Shown here in pieces: positions 1 through 9,164 of a stretch of 24,001 nucleotides of DNA. The position numbers were made by a program, and so were the translations under genes. This DNA is from an uncultured Sulfurovum sp. (GTDB taxonomy: Bacteria; Campylobacterota; Campylobacteria; Campylobacterales; Sulfurovaceae). The notes below the pieces were generated by a model. The model made no database searches and was not told the DNA's origin. It saw only the letters and a list, made by a program, of their open reading frames with translations. How positions within the stretch are numbered: the stretch's first letter is position 1; the number at the start of each line of letters is the position of its first letter. The stretch is from positions 1 through 24,001 of the forward strand of contig CACVAU010000056.1 of assembly GCA_902727915.1 (NCBI GenBank). The letters run 5' to 3'.

Positions 1-3000
1 GGAAGTGAAGCTGTTGTGTTATTTTCAGTCGTACTTAGAATAACTTTATAGTCACTATTGGCTTTAAGACCATCCGTATCTCCAAACGCATAACTACCAT
101 CAGCCGTTACCTCTTTAGAAGCAACAACGGTATTGTTATCATCAATCAAGGTTACATAGAGTTGTACCCCACTTGGAGCAGGAATACCTGTTCCATTGAT
201 TGTGCCATCGTTATCACCATCATTAAAGATATTACCTGAAATCTTAAGTCCTACAAATGGCATTGTTACCGTTGCAGGTTCTGAAATTACACCCACTCTA
301 TCGGTTGTGGTGTATTTAAATACAGTTGTTACATCTCCATCATGAGGGTCAAGGCTAAACTTACTGACATTAACATCGGTAATATTTGCATCAAGTACCA
401 CAGGCACACCATCATAATAAAGTGTTCCATTCGTTGGTAGTTCTGTAATGGTTACGGTGGTTGGTTCGCCATCTTCTTTGTCGCTAATCTCTAAAGGAGG
501 TACGGTTACTTGTGTTGTTCCCCCTGGATTAAATTGAAGCTCTTTGGTTTTATTGTTAGCTACTGGTTGTTCATTAACTCCAAAGTTGACCTCTAGTACA
601 TCGACTTCCAGTACATTTACTAAAATTTTTCCATCAGCTTTATCATCAAGTCCTTCATTTGTGCCTACATGTTCCCCATCAGCCCAATTCCAGTTTGGTA
701 CGAGTGTTGAGGTGGTGGTATTGGCTTCAATACTCAGAACTACTAAATAATTTGTATTAGGAATAATCCCATCTAATCCAGTGAATTTATAAGAACCATC
801 CATTTCAATCGCTGTCGTTGCCATAACGGTATTACTATCATCTAACAAGGTAGCATAAAGAGCAGTTGATGCTATTTGTGCAATCTTTGTTCCATTAACG
901 GTGTTATCATTGTTTCCATCGTTAAAGATATTTCCTCGAATCTCTAAGCCATCAAACTGCATACTCACGGTAGCAGGTTCTGACTCATCGCCTACAGCAT
1001 CGGTGGTGGTGTAGGTAAATGATAATGTTACATCTCCATTATTGGGGTCAATGGTTAATAGGCTGTTGTTAAAGTCGGTAAATATTTCTCCTGCTGTTAC
1101 AGGTGTGCCATTGTAATAGAGTGTTCCATTGAGTGGTAGGTTCACAATCGTTACTGTACTTGGTGTACTATCTTCATTATCTGACACTACTAAGTCTGGA
1201 ACATCTACTTGTGTATCTCCTCCTAAGTTTAACTGTGGTGGTGCTACGACATCATTTGCTACAGGTTTTTTATTAATCCCAAAGTTAACTTCTTCGATAT
1301 TTTCAGTAAAAACAGCTACTTCGATTAAACCATCATTAGACCCATCGGTTCCTGCATTGATTCCAATATGTTCACCATCTTGGTTTGACCAATTGGTAGG
1401 AAGTGAAGCTGTTGTCTTATTTTCTGAAGTACTTAATACAACCGTGTAATTACTATTTGCGATAATTCCATCTGTATCAGAAAATAGGTAGCTCCCATCA
1501 TTAGAATTTACAGGATGGGAAGCAACTATGCTACTGTTCTTGTCAATCAAGGTTACATATAACTGTTTACCATCTGGAGCAGGAATACCTGTTCCATTGA
1601 TTGTGCCATCGTTATCACCATCATTAAAGATATTACCTGAAATCTTAAGTCCTACAAATGGCATTGTTACCGTGGCAGGTTCTGAAATTACGCCTACTCT
1701 ATCGGTGGTGGTGTATTTAAAGCTTGTGCTAATGTCTCCATCATGAGGGTCAAGAGTAAACTTACTGACATTAACATCGGTAATATTGGCATCAAGTACC
1801 ACAGGCACACCATCATAATAGAGTGTTCCATTGGTTGGTAACTCTGTAATCGTTACCGTGGTTGGTTCACCATCTTCTTTGTCGCTAATCTCTAAAGGAG
1901 GTACGGTTACTTGTGTTGTTCCCCCTGGGTTAAACTGCGTATTCTCTGTTCTGTTTTTAGCTATGGGTTGTTTATTGATTCCAAAGTTAATTTCAGGAAT
2001 ATTTTCTTTGAGTACTTCTACAAAAATGCTTCCATCAGCTTTTCCATCTAACCCAATAAGTCCTATGTTTTCCCCATCGGCATTGTTCCAAGTAGCAGGT
2101 AAAGAGGCTGTTAATTTATGAAGAGCATTGGTTAATACTATGGTATAGTTACTCTCAGAAGATATCCCATCAACACTGTCAAATCTATACGTACCATCAC
2201 TTGCAAGAGCTTTTGAAGCGACTTCTATCCCTCCTGCATCAACCAATGTAACAAATAATTGAGTGGTATCAGCACTGTTGGTTTCATTACCATCAACATT
2301 GCCATTGCCATTTCCATCGTTATAGAGTGTTCCTGAGATAATAATATTGGTAAATTCTAAACTTACTGTTGCCTCATCGGATTCTGTCCCTGCACCATCG
2401 GTGGTGGTATAGGTAAAGCTCACATTTTGGTCTCCATTTTCAGGGTCTAGGGTTAAGAGTGTATTGTCAAAGTTTGGAATCTCTTGACCAATGGTTACTT
2501 CATTACCATTATAATAGATGGTTGCATTGTTAGGATTGCTGGTAATGGTAACACTTAAGCCTGTGGAGGTTTGTGCATCTGAAATATTTAAATCAGGAAC
2601 TTGTACTGTTGAAGCATTACCAGGGTTTGCTTGTGCTGGTTCGCTTACATTTTCTGCTACAGGTTTTTTGTTAATTCCAAAGTCAGCTTTGGTGACATCA
2701 TTTTCCATAACTTTTACCGTTAATAGACCATCTTTAGCACCATCATTTCCTGTAGGGGTAATAGAGCTTATATTTTCACCATCTTCATTACTCCATTCTG
2801 TTGGTAACGAGGCATTGACACTTCCATTGGAATCGCTTAAAACTACTGTGTACTCGGTATTGGCTCTTACGCCATCTTCAATATCAAACAGATACGTACC
2901 ACTCGCACTCAATGGCATAGAGCTTATAACCGAACCTCCTGTAACAAGTGTTGCATAGAGTTGTACCCCATCTGCTGATGAAGTTTTTGTTCCATTAATA

Positions 3001-3780
3001 TTTTCATCACCATTTCCATCAATATAGAGATTTCCTGAAACTTTTAAGTCTTTAAAGGACATGGTAACCGTGGCTCTATCTGATGTAACACCCACTTTAT
3101 CAGTGGTGGTGTACTCAAAGCTTATGCTTTGGTCTCCAGCATCTGGGTCTATGGTTAACAAACTGTTATCAAAGTTTTCAATAACTTCACCAGCAACGAC
3201 CAATGTATCATTATAATAAAGTTTTGCATTGCTTGGTACGGTCTCAATGGTGATGGTTGTAGGTGTTCCATCTTCTTCATCACTCACATTTAAATCAGGA
3301 ACATCTACTTTTATTGTGCCACTTGGATTAAACTGTTCTGGTTCACTAACATTAACAACTTCGGGTTTTTTATTAATTCCAAAATTGACTTCAAGCACAT
3401 CTGCTTCTTCAACACTTACAGCTATCTTTCCATCATTTGAACCATCCAATCCAGCACCTGTACCAATGTGTTCACCATCGGCATTGTTCCAATTGACAGG
3501 TAAACTAGCAACTGTAGCATCAATTGTTGTCGCTAAAATTACTTTATAGTTAGCATCAGCTGTTACATTATCATCCCCATCAAAACTGTAAGTACCATCA
3601 GAAGCTACGGCTTTAGAAGCTAAAATACTATTGTTAGCGTCTAAAAGCGTTACATAAAGTGGTGAACCATCAGGTGTATTAATGGGTTTTCCATTGACTG
3701 TTCCATCATTATTTCCATCATCAAAAACCGTTCCTGCAATGACTGGTGTGTAGAAACCTGCATCGACATCTAACTCTTTT
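1..3780 (-). repeat. Coding tandem repeats of about 700 bp (232-234 aa) in the giant surface protein
   Basis: The boundary motif FGINKKP (read on the minus strand as a ccaaagttaac-like word) recurs with anchors near 582, 1281, 1983, 2679 and 3381. Spacings are 699, 702, 696 and 702 bp, all multiples of three. There are four full units, a half unit on the N-terminal side (about 3381-3780) and a partial unit at the window edge. Units two apart are far more alike at DNA level than neighbours: about 1-500 against about 1399-1935 share long near-identical stretches. This suggests duplication of a two-unit block. Confidence 0.9.
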
Positions 3781-6700
3781 TCATCCACGCCAAGGGTTAC
3801 AGCTGCTGTTCTACTATTGATTTTGTCCACAATATTTGAATCAATTGCAGAAGTTCCTGTATTGGCATCAGATATCAAATAACCTGTTGGTCGAACGAAC
3901 TCAACAATATATTCTCCAGAGTTTAGCTTGGTAAAGTTGTATTTTCCTTCTGAATTGGTAGTAACGATATAATCCTCTGTTGGATTTGCAGGATTCTTAA
4001 CAGGCATTCCACTGCCATCTAAAAGTTTTACCGTTATGCCTTGCATTCCTTTTTCGCTATCATCTTGAATACCATTTGCATTTTTATCATACCAAACATA
4101 ATCCCCTAAAGATGAACCAACAACAGGAATAGCTAAAGAGTTGGAGAGTACAGGTAAGGTAATTCCTGTCGCCGAAGCTCCTGCTGAGTTTGAATAGTTG
4201 TCTCCTGCTAGGTTATCTTTGACACTTAAAGAGACTTTTAATTGACAAATGGCTTGTGCTTCCATTCTAGGACCTCTTGCACGAACAGCTGTTACCTCTT
4301 CTTTGTTGACACAACCTTCACCTTCACACCAAATGGCGTTTGCTCCACCAATAATATTGGCATCACCAACAGTTGGTGCAATGTTAATGGTGCTTGGGTC
4401 AGCATCCGTATAATAATATTTTACACCACCATTAGCCGTTAAATCACAAGCACTTGAAGAGAGTGGATGAGCGATAAGTTCCATGCTTTCATAGATGGAT
4501 GTTCCATGAAAACTTGTGGCTACTTTACGTTTAAGTTCTAAATTATTAAACTTTATCGCTCCCTCTTCAGCATCTCCTTCAAAGGGTAAAATATCAATCA
4601 CATCCAAATCCGTAATATCTCCTGCTTTACCATTACGCATGTCCATAACAAAGTTAATGTTTTGAGCCGTGGTGGTTCTTTCTCTTAAAGAGGGGTAAGC
4701 AACATTCTCTTCAGTACTTTTCACAATATTGATAGACGCAGGAATGCTCACCGACATACCAACCTCTGAACGTCGTTGAGAAATAGGAGAAGCATCTGTT
4801 GGGGCTTCTATTTTGGCAACATTTCTAATTGTTCCAGCATTCACTTCTACCCCAACAATGGTGGAGTAATTGATATCTGGAAAGATTTCACCAGCTCTTC
4901 TCTCTCCTAAGTCCCAAATAAGCACTTGGTTTTCGGCATCATTACAAGGAGTGTCGGTACTGTTAATGTCTTCAACATCTGCACACGTTCCAATAACAGG
5001 TGCAAGGTACGGTTCACTGACTGATTGTGCTACATATTTTAACCCTTTAGGTAAAAGGTCTGTTACTTTAACATTCCCATATGCTTCAAGTCCTGTATCA
5101 TTGGTAAATGATATTTTTAAATTAAAAGTTGCTTCATCTCCTGCAGAAAGAGCAACCTTGTCAACATCCTTAATAATTCTCGCTTTTGGACCAGAAAATA
5201 TTACCCTATCACCTGCTGTTCCACTGTGTGTTCCAGGGTATACACCTGGTTTATATGTAGGCTTGTGCCAATTAATATCATCCCAACTATGGGTTGCATA
5301 ATCAACAATTAAATCACCATTTTCTAAAGGCTGACCTGTCTCTAAATCGGTAGTACGTACTTTATGATTGGTTACTAAATAGACCGAAGAAGCAGGAGGC
5401 ATCTCTATTCCTTCCTTTAGGGTGTAGCGAATTTTGGTTACGGTTGCTAATCCCCCATCAATACCACTTCGAGCATCCTCAAGACTGCTGTACCACTTTA
5501 CACTTGGGTCGGTACACTCAGTTACAATCGTATCACCCACATCAGCAGAAGTATCTCCCCCTTGTGATGGTAAAAAACTATTATCTACATAGGTATTTGC
5601 ATACTCTACGGTGTAAGGAAAATTGTTGATGTCATTAATATAAGCACCCGAACCCGAATTAATATGGAAACGATATGGCCATTCTGTTTTTCCATAATAT
5701 TGTGTTTTAATTACTTCATAGTTTGTATTATCTTTAATAGGTTGAATTTCAAGACGATACGCATCAATAACATCACAATGAATGTCTTTGGTTTTAGGTG
5801 TTCCTCCTGTGTTACTTGAAACCATCCAAGTAGAAAACTCTGTATTGGCATTAACAATTCCATCACCTGAACGATAAGTACTCCCAATATAATAAGAAAT
5901 ATGTGCAGGACCCGTAAATGAATTTTGAGTACCACGATAATATTTATCCCAAGATCCATTATTATAATAAAGTGTTAGTGCATAACTGTTATCTTTTTCA
6001 CTCTCACGTTCTCCACCAAAGTTAGCGTTACCTGTTGGGGTTATGGGGTCAAAATTTGTTAATCTATTTTTAGTAGTAAGCCATCCACCTGCTTCTGAGT
6101 TTATTCCTGCATTTTCACCCTCGTTGTTACCACCTAACCTTTTAGGTTTTACATCATCAAGAGGTACAAAAACATAAATCGAACCAATCGCTGCAATACC
6201 ACGGTTAACAGGTAAAGCATAACCTCTATAGTCTAACTTTGGATAGTTGGTCAATGTTGCATCAATATGTTTTGCCGTAACATCAATAATTGTTCCTGTT
6301 TGTGTACAGCTTATCTCTCGTTCATCAGCTGTTTGAGGTATTTTTCTTTCAGGGTAACTGTCACCCCAAATACTACCTGTTCCATTATAAGTTAAAGGAT
6401 CAGCAGAACCAACATATCCATCTAGGTTGGTATAGCGTCCTTTAAAAGAACAGCCTATCAACTTTGCATTGGGCGAAACTTCTGAAAGGTCATCTTTAAA
6501 GGTAAAGGTAGCATCTTTTCCCATAGACTCATTTCCTACCAAAGCAGAAGCATTGTCTATCTCTCCAGATACTTCATCGACTTCAATGTAAAACTTATAG
6601 TCAAGAACCCAACCTCTAACCCCATCAATCTCTCGATTAGCCAGAGTCGTATAATAAGACTTCTGTAAGTTCCATCGTGGAGCAGCTGTTACGGTTAACG

Positions 6701-7349
6701 AATAGCCATCTGTATCATCACTAACAGTTGTCGCATCTTCAGCTGAAATCTCAAAGCTAACGTCTCCTGGTTCTGTCTTGGAAAGTGTTTCTCCTTTAAC
6801 AATAATATTAAAGGGTAAATCTTCAGAGTAAGTTCCTACATCATTTTTATCAAAAGCATACCTTACACAAGTCATGATCTGTTTGTCTTCTGAAATACTT
6901 GACTCATCAGCCAAACAAGAGCCAGGAAGGGTGTCCCATTTATAAGACTTGGTCTCTCCTGTTGAACCATTTGGTAAAATTCCTGTACTTGGAAGCGTCC
7001 CTTTTATGGTTACTTTCTCTTTGCTTCCTCCAGCTTCTCCATTCCATGTCCAACCAGCTATAGCTTGAAAGCTGTCATTGGTTCTAACCACTAAATCCCC
7101 ACTGTAACTATCATCAGAGGCATTATTAACCGTGCCATTATTTGAAAATAAGGGGTCATCTCCAAAGTCACACCCTATGGTAGGGTTTACAGGACAAATA
7201 GTTCGTCCATTAACTACTTGTGTGGTGGTATTAAGTATACCAACAATTCCACCTGTATTTCCATAGTAAGTTGTTACATTCACGTTGGCAGCTTCTATGC
7301 TCAAAGTCAAGGTAAATAGAAATAAAAACAATTTATTTATAAATTTCAT
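1..7349 (-). CDS. Giant secreted repeat protein with DUF11-like, SdrD-B-like and tandem Ig/cadherin-like domains (partial, C-terminus outside window)
   Basis: One open frame runs from ATG at 7349 to position 1 with no stop, so about 2449 codons are present and the 3' end lies outside the window. The start has AGGA seven bases upstream (7357-7360). Residues 1-22 form a Sec signal peptide (MKF..LFLFLFTL..SIEA, then ANV). Residues about 25-720 are a unique region with scattered cysteines. Around 720-775 there is a DUF11-like domain (KDVDK...VTDLLPKGLKYV), with a second diverged one near 870-925. Residues about 1076-1190 resemble an SdrD-B domain, with the Ca-binding-like DKNANGIQDD. From about 1193 on there are tandem 232-234-residue units. 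Each has an Ig/cadherin-like half (NGTLYYDG...YTTTD) and a half beginning with an acidic DGDNDGT loop. Such proteins are usually surface adhesins or matrix proteins; that role is inferred. No sorting motif is visible because the C-terminus is missing. Opposite-strand ORFs here are shadows. Confidence 0.88.
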   Translation of the reverse strand, partial: MKFINKLFLFLFTLTLSIEAANVNVTTYYGNTGGIVGILNTTTQVVNGRTICPVNPTIGCDFGDDPLFSNNGTVNNASDDSYSGDLVVRTNDSFQAIAGWTWNGEAGGSKEKVTIKGTLPSTGILPNGSTGETKSYKWDTLPGSCLADESSISEDKQIMTCVRYAFDKNDVGTYSEDLPFNIIVKGETLSKTEPGDVSFEISAEDATTVSDDTDGYSLTVTAAPRWNLQKSYYTTLANREIDGVRGWVLDYKFYIEVDEVSGEIDNASALVGNESMGKDATFTFKDDLSEVSPNAKLIGCSFKGRYTNLDGYVGSADPLTYNGTGSIWGDSYPERKIPQTADEREISCTQTGTIIDVTAKHIDATLTNYPKLDYRGYALPVNRGIAAIGSIYVFVPLDDVKPKRLGGNNEGENAGINSEAGGWLTTKNRLTNFDPITPTGNANFGGERESEKDNSYALTLYYNNGSWDKYYRGTQNSFTGPAHISYYIGSTYRSGDGIVNANTEFSTWMVSSNTGGTPKTKDIHCDVIDAYRLEIQPIKDNTNYEVIKTQYYGKTEWPYRFHINSGSGAYINDINNFPYTVEYANTYVDNSFLPSQGGDTSADVGDTIVTECTDPSVKWYSSLEDARSGIDGGLATVTKIRYTLKEGIEMPPASSVYLVTNHKVRTTDLETGQPLENGDLIVDYATHSWDDINWHKPTYKPGVYPGTHSGTAGDRVIFSGPKARIIKDVDKVALSAGDEATFNLKISFTNDTGLEAYGNVKVTDLLPKGLKYVAQSVSEPYLAPVIGTCADVEDINSTDTPCNDAENQVLIWDLGERRAGEIFPDINYSTIVGVEVNAGTIRNVAKIEAPTDASPISQRRSEVGMSVSIPASINIVKSTEENVAYPSLRERTTTAQNINFVMDMRNGKAGDITDLDVIDILPFEGDAEEGAIKFNNLELKRKVATSFHGTSIYESMELIAHPLSSSACDLTANGGVKYYYTDADPSTINIAPTVGDANIIGGANAIWCEGEGCVNKEEVTAVRARGPRMEAQAICQLKVSLSVKDNLAGDNYSNSAGASATGITLPVLSNSLAIPVVGSSLGDYVWYDKNANGIQDDSEKGMQGITVKLLDGSGMPVKNPANPTEDYIVTTNSEGKYNFTKLNSGEYIVEFVRPTGYLISDANTGTSAIDSNIVDKINSRTAAVTLGVDEKELDVDAGFYTPVIAGTVFDDGNNDGTVNGKPINTPDGSPLYVTLLDANNSILASKAVASDGTYSFDGDDNVTADANYKVILATTIDATVASLPVNWNNADGEHIGTGAGLDGSNDGKIAVSVEEADVLEVNFGINKKPEVVNVSEPEQFNPSGTIKVDVPDLNVSDEEDGTPTTITIETVPSNAKLYYNDTLVVAGEVIENFDNSLLTIDPDAGDQSISFEYTTTDKVGVTSDRATVTMSFKDLKVSGNLYIDGNGDENINGTKTSSADGVQLYATLVTGGSVISSMPLSASGTYLFDIEDGVRANTEYTVVLSDSNGSVNASLPTEWSNEDGENISSITPTGNDGAKDGLLTVKVMENDVTKADFGINKKPVAENVSEPAQANPGNASTVQVPDLNISDAQTSTGLSVTITSNPNNATIYYNGNEVTIGQEIPNFDNTLLTLDPENGDQNVSFTYTTTDGAGTESDEATVSLEFTNIIISGTLYNDGNGNGNVDGNETNSADTTQLFVTLVDAGGIEVASKALASDGTYRFDSVDGISSESNYTIVLTNALHKLTASLPATWNNADGENIGLIGLDGKADGSIFVEVLKENIPEINFGINKQPIAKNRTENTQFNPGGTTQVTVPPLEISDKEDGEPTTVTITELPTNGTLYYDGVPVVLDANITDVNVSKFTLDPHDGDISTSFKYTTTDRVGVISEPATVTMPFVGLKISGNIFNDGDNDGTINGTGIPAPDGKQLYVTLIDKNSSIVASHPVNSNDGSYLFSDTDGIIANSNYTVVLSTSENKTTASLPTNWSNQDGEHIGINAGTDGSNDGLIEVAVFTENIEEVNFGINKKPVANDVVAPPQLNLGGDTQVDVPDLVVSDNEDSTPSTVTIVNLPLNGTLYYNGTPVTAGEIFTDFNNSLLTIDPNNGDVTLSFTYTTTDAVGDESEPATVSMQFDGLEIRGNIFNDGNNDNTVNGTKIAQIASTALYATLLDDSNTVMATTAIEMDGSYKFTGLDGIIPNTNYLVVLSIEANTTTSTLVPNWNWADGEHVGTNEGLDDKADGKILVNVLEVDVLEVNFGVNEQPVANNKTKELQFNPGGTTQVTVPPLEISDKEDGEPTTVTITELPTNGTLYYDGVPVVLDANITDVNVSKFSLDPHDGDVTTVFKYTTTDRVGVISEPATVTMPFVGLKISGNIFNDGDNDGTINGTGIPAPSGVQLYVTLIDDNNTVVASKEVTADGSYAFGDTDGLKANSDYKVILSTTENNTTASL

Positions 7350-7561
7350 ATTGTATTCCTGTATTAAATTATTAATTTTATTTTATATTTATAAATTTAA
7401 ACTTAACCTATGATATTATTATATAAATTAAATATTTAAATTATTTTAATATTTTAAAACTAAAAAAAACTAAGTAATTTTTATATATTTTATAATGTTA
7501 ACTATCATTGAATTTATAATAAATCCTTAACAAAAAACTAAAAGTACTTCAAATTTTCTTC

Positions 7562-7570
7562 TGCTATAAT
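7562..7570 (+). promoter_or_regulatory. Probable extended -10 promoter for ribE
   Basis: TGCTATAAT (TGn plus a perfect TATAAT at 7565-7570) lies 28 bases before the ribE start. No good -35 hexamer is seen. The rest of the 249-base gap between the divergent surface-protein gene and ribE is nearly pure A/T, and another TATAAT sits at 7515-7520. On the minus strand a TATAAT at 7418-7423 could serve the giant gene, but in such AT-rich DNA it means little. Confidence 0.45.
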
Positions 7571-7598
7571 AATTTTAATTTAGAGATAGAGGAAACCC

Positions 7599-8216
7599 AT
7601 GTTTACAGGTCTAATAAGAGAAATCGCTACCGTTAAAAGCTATGCTAATAACATTTTAAGTATTCAAGCAAAACACAAAGCAGGGCTGGGTGACAGCATA
7701 GCCATTAACGGTATTTGCCTTACTGTTATAAAAGTAAATACTGATGGATTCGACTTAGAATTAGCCGATGAAACACGTTCTATTATAGATGACTCTAAAA
7801 TCTCAGGACGTGTACACATAGAACCTGCGATGCAATTAACCGACCGTTTCGAAGGGCATATTGTTCAGGGGCATGTGGATTGTATTGGAAAAGTAACGCA
7901 CATGACAAAACGTGAAAATGCCACAGATTTTATCATTGGTGTTGAGGAAAAATACATTAACTACATTGTTCCTAAAGGTTCTATCACCATAGATGGTATT
8001 TCACTAACGGTCAATGATGTTTATGACAATGGATTTAGACTGACCATTATTTCACACACTTTAAAAGAGACGCTTATGTGTACTTACAAAATTGGCACAG
8101 AAGTGAACATAGAAACCGATTTATTTGCACGGTATATTGACCATATTTTAAAAAATAGAGGTCAAAAAAAGAGCATGAGTTGGGATGATGTGGATAAAAT
8201 GCAGATGAATTATTAG
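7599..8216 (+). CDS. ribE: Riboflavin synthase, alpha chain
   Basis: Catalyses dismutation of two 6,7-dimethyl-8-ribityllumazine molecules to riboflavin plus a pyrimidinedione, the last step of riboflavin biosynthesis in the cytosol. The 205-aa length is usual for the family. The near-invariant N-terminus MFTGLIRE opens the first lumazine-binding barrel (about residues 1-88), which contains GDSIAINGICLTV. The second barrel (about 89-185) begins with GHIVQGHVDCIG and contains the paralogous GSITIDGISLTVND. The C-terminal helix is the trimerisation region in known structures. An AGAGG-like ribosome site precedes the ATG. It appears to be transcribed alone from the upstream TATAAT. It is the only clear housekeeping gene in the window and marks the border between the surface-protein gene and the conflict locus. 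The gene is also called ribC in some species. Confidence 0.96.
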   Translation: MFTGLIREIATVKSYANNILSIQAKHKAGLGDSIAINGICLTVIKVNTDGFDLELADETRSIIDDSKISGRVHIEPAMQLTDRFEGHIVQGHVDCIGKVTHMTKRENATDFIIGVEEKYINYIVPKGSITIDGISLTVNDVYDNGFRLTIISHTLKETLMCTYKIGTEVNIETDLFARYIDHILKNRGQKKSMSWDDVDKMQMNY

Positions 8217-8259
8217 ATGTTTGTCTATTTCCTTAAGTAAAAAATAGAAAACCCCTCCC

Positions 8260-8288
8260 TTGCAGAAACAAACTATCTAAGTTATAAT
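8260..8288 (+). promoter_or_regulatory. Sigma-70-type promoter of the 8307/9154 cassette
   Basis: TTGCAG (8260-8265) and TATAAT (8283-8288) are separated by exactly 17 bases, a near-consensus housekeeping promoter. It lies just before the AAAGGAG ribosome site (8295-8301) and the ATG at 8307. The leader would be very short. This gives the two-gene cassette its own promoter, independent of ribE. Confidence 0.65.
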
Positions 8289-8306
8289 AAGTAAAAAGGA
8301 GTAGTT

Positions 8307-9164
8307 ATGAATTGGTTTGAAAGTAAAAAGTATAAAAAAACATATCCCACAAAATTTTTTGTGAACTATCTTCCAGAAACTTCTCAAACAAAAGAAAATA
8401 CAACAATTCAAGAAAAATCCCTTGGTGCAACCATTGTACCTATGGCACTTGACATTCTGCTCACCCTTACCCCCAAATTAGCTGAACAAAGCATGAATTT
8501 TGTCAGTCAAAGCTTAGAATCACTTACTATAGAAAAAGCATTTCCAACCATTGTAAGACGTAATTTTGATGTCATTAATGAAGAACATCTTTCGCTTCCA
8601 AGCAAGATTACCCTTGTTCGTGGAGACTTTACACCCAAGATTAATACTAAAGGAGAAGTTTTTGGTGATGGTACACAGAAAAGGCATAACCAAGTAACAC
8701 TTACAGGAAACAAAGAGCTACATATTGAAATAGATATCATTCCATCAAAAGATAAAAGTGCTGTCTATTTTCAAGCCAGTTCCTACTTTTATGCTGGTCA
8801 AAGCCCAGAGGGGCATAGTATAGATGAAATTGTTCTCGCTTTTGCTTTTCTTCCAGCTGGTCAAAGTATGGTTACTCCTCAAAATGAATTTACAAGCTTC
8901 TTACATTTTGAAGCCCTAAATCCTAAGCAACAATACAACTTTAAAACAGCCAATGGTTACGATAGTGCATTTCAATCAGCATGGATTACCAAACCTTTTA
9001 AAGAGGCTATCCCTTATACCATGGTCATTCAAATCCAAGAGATAAGAAGAGGAAACTCTTTTGCTAAATTGTTGCAAACTATTTATGTGGAAAATGAGCG
9101 TAATATTAAAAGTAAACTCAATACACACATAACCAATACTAAGGAACGTATCAATGAAGAATAG
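8307..9164 (+). CDS. Unknown 285-aa protein encoded with a membrane-anchored trypsin
   Basis: No family recognised. It has a strong ribosome site (AAAGGAG, five bases from the ATG). There is no signal peptide. Residues about 40-65 (GATIVPMALDILLTL...) form a mildly hydrophobic, possibly amphipathic helical stretch. The rest looks rich in beta strands with alternating polar and hydrophobic residues (for example ELHIEIDIIPS), suggesting a globular beta fold. Its last 11 bases overlap the start of the downstream trypsin-like protease gene, so the two are translationally coupled. The protein is likely a partner, regulator or substrate of that protease. A membrane-acting effector released by cleavage is conceivable, by analogy with other protease-effector pairs, but no motif supports this directly. 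Confidence 0.85.
   Translation: MNWFESKKYKKTYPTKFFVNYLPETSQTKENTTIQEKSLGATIVPMALDILLTLTPKLAEQSMNFVSQSLESLTIEKAFPTIVRRNFDVINEEHLSLPSKITLVRGDFTPKINTKGEVFGDGTQKRHNQVTLTGNKELHIEIDIIPSKDKSAVYFQASSYFYAGQSPEGHSIDEIVLAFAFLPAGQSMVTPQNEFTSFLHFEALNPKQQYNFKTANGYDSAFQSAWITKPFKEAIPYTMVIQIQEIRRGNSFAKLLQTIYVENERNIKSKLNTHITNTKERINEE

Noticed and set aside
1..3780. Regular direct repeats that might suggest a CRISPR array or satellite DNA
   Set aside because: The period is about 700 bp, every spacing is a multiple of three, and the repeats are in frame within one protein. There is no short repeat-spacer pattern.
544..5629. Several plus-strand reading frames of 60-150 codons rich in Ser/Pro/Thr
   Set aside because: They are antisense shadows of the giant minus-strand repeat protein. 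They recur with its 700-bp period and have no ribosome sites.
7350..7598. A small RNA or riboswitch (for example FMN) upstream of ribE
   Set aside because: The region is almost purely A/T without the conserved helices of an FMN riboswitch; only promoter-like TATAAT words are seen.
8224..8248. Hairpin TCTATTT/AAATAGA after ribE as a terminator
   Set aside because: The stem is short and AT-only apart from one G-C pair, the loop is long and no T-run follows.
8307..9164. Identification of the 285-aa protein as a bacterial gasdermin
   Set aside because: The pairing with a protease is suggestive, but I recognise no gasdermin sequence signature. Kept only as a hypothesis about a membrane-acting effector.
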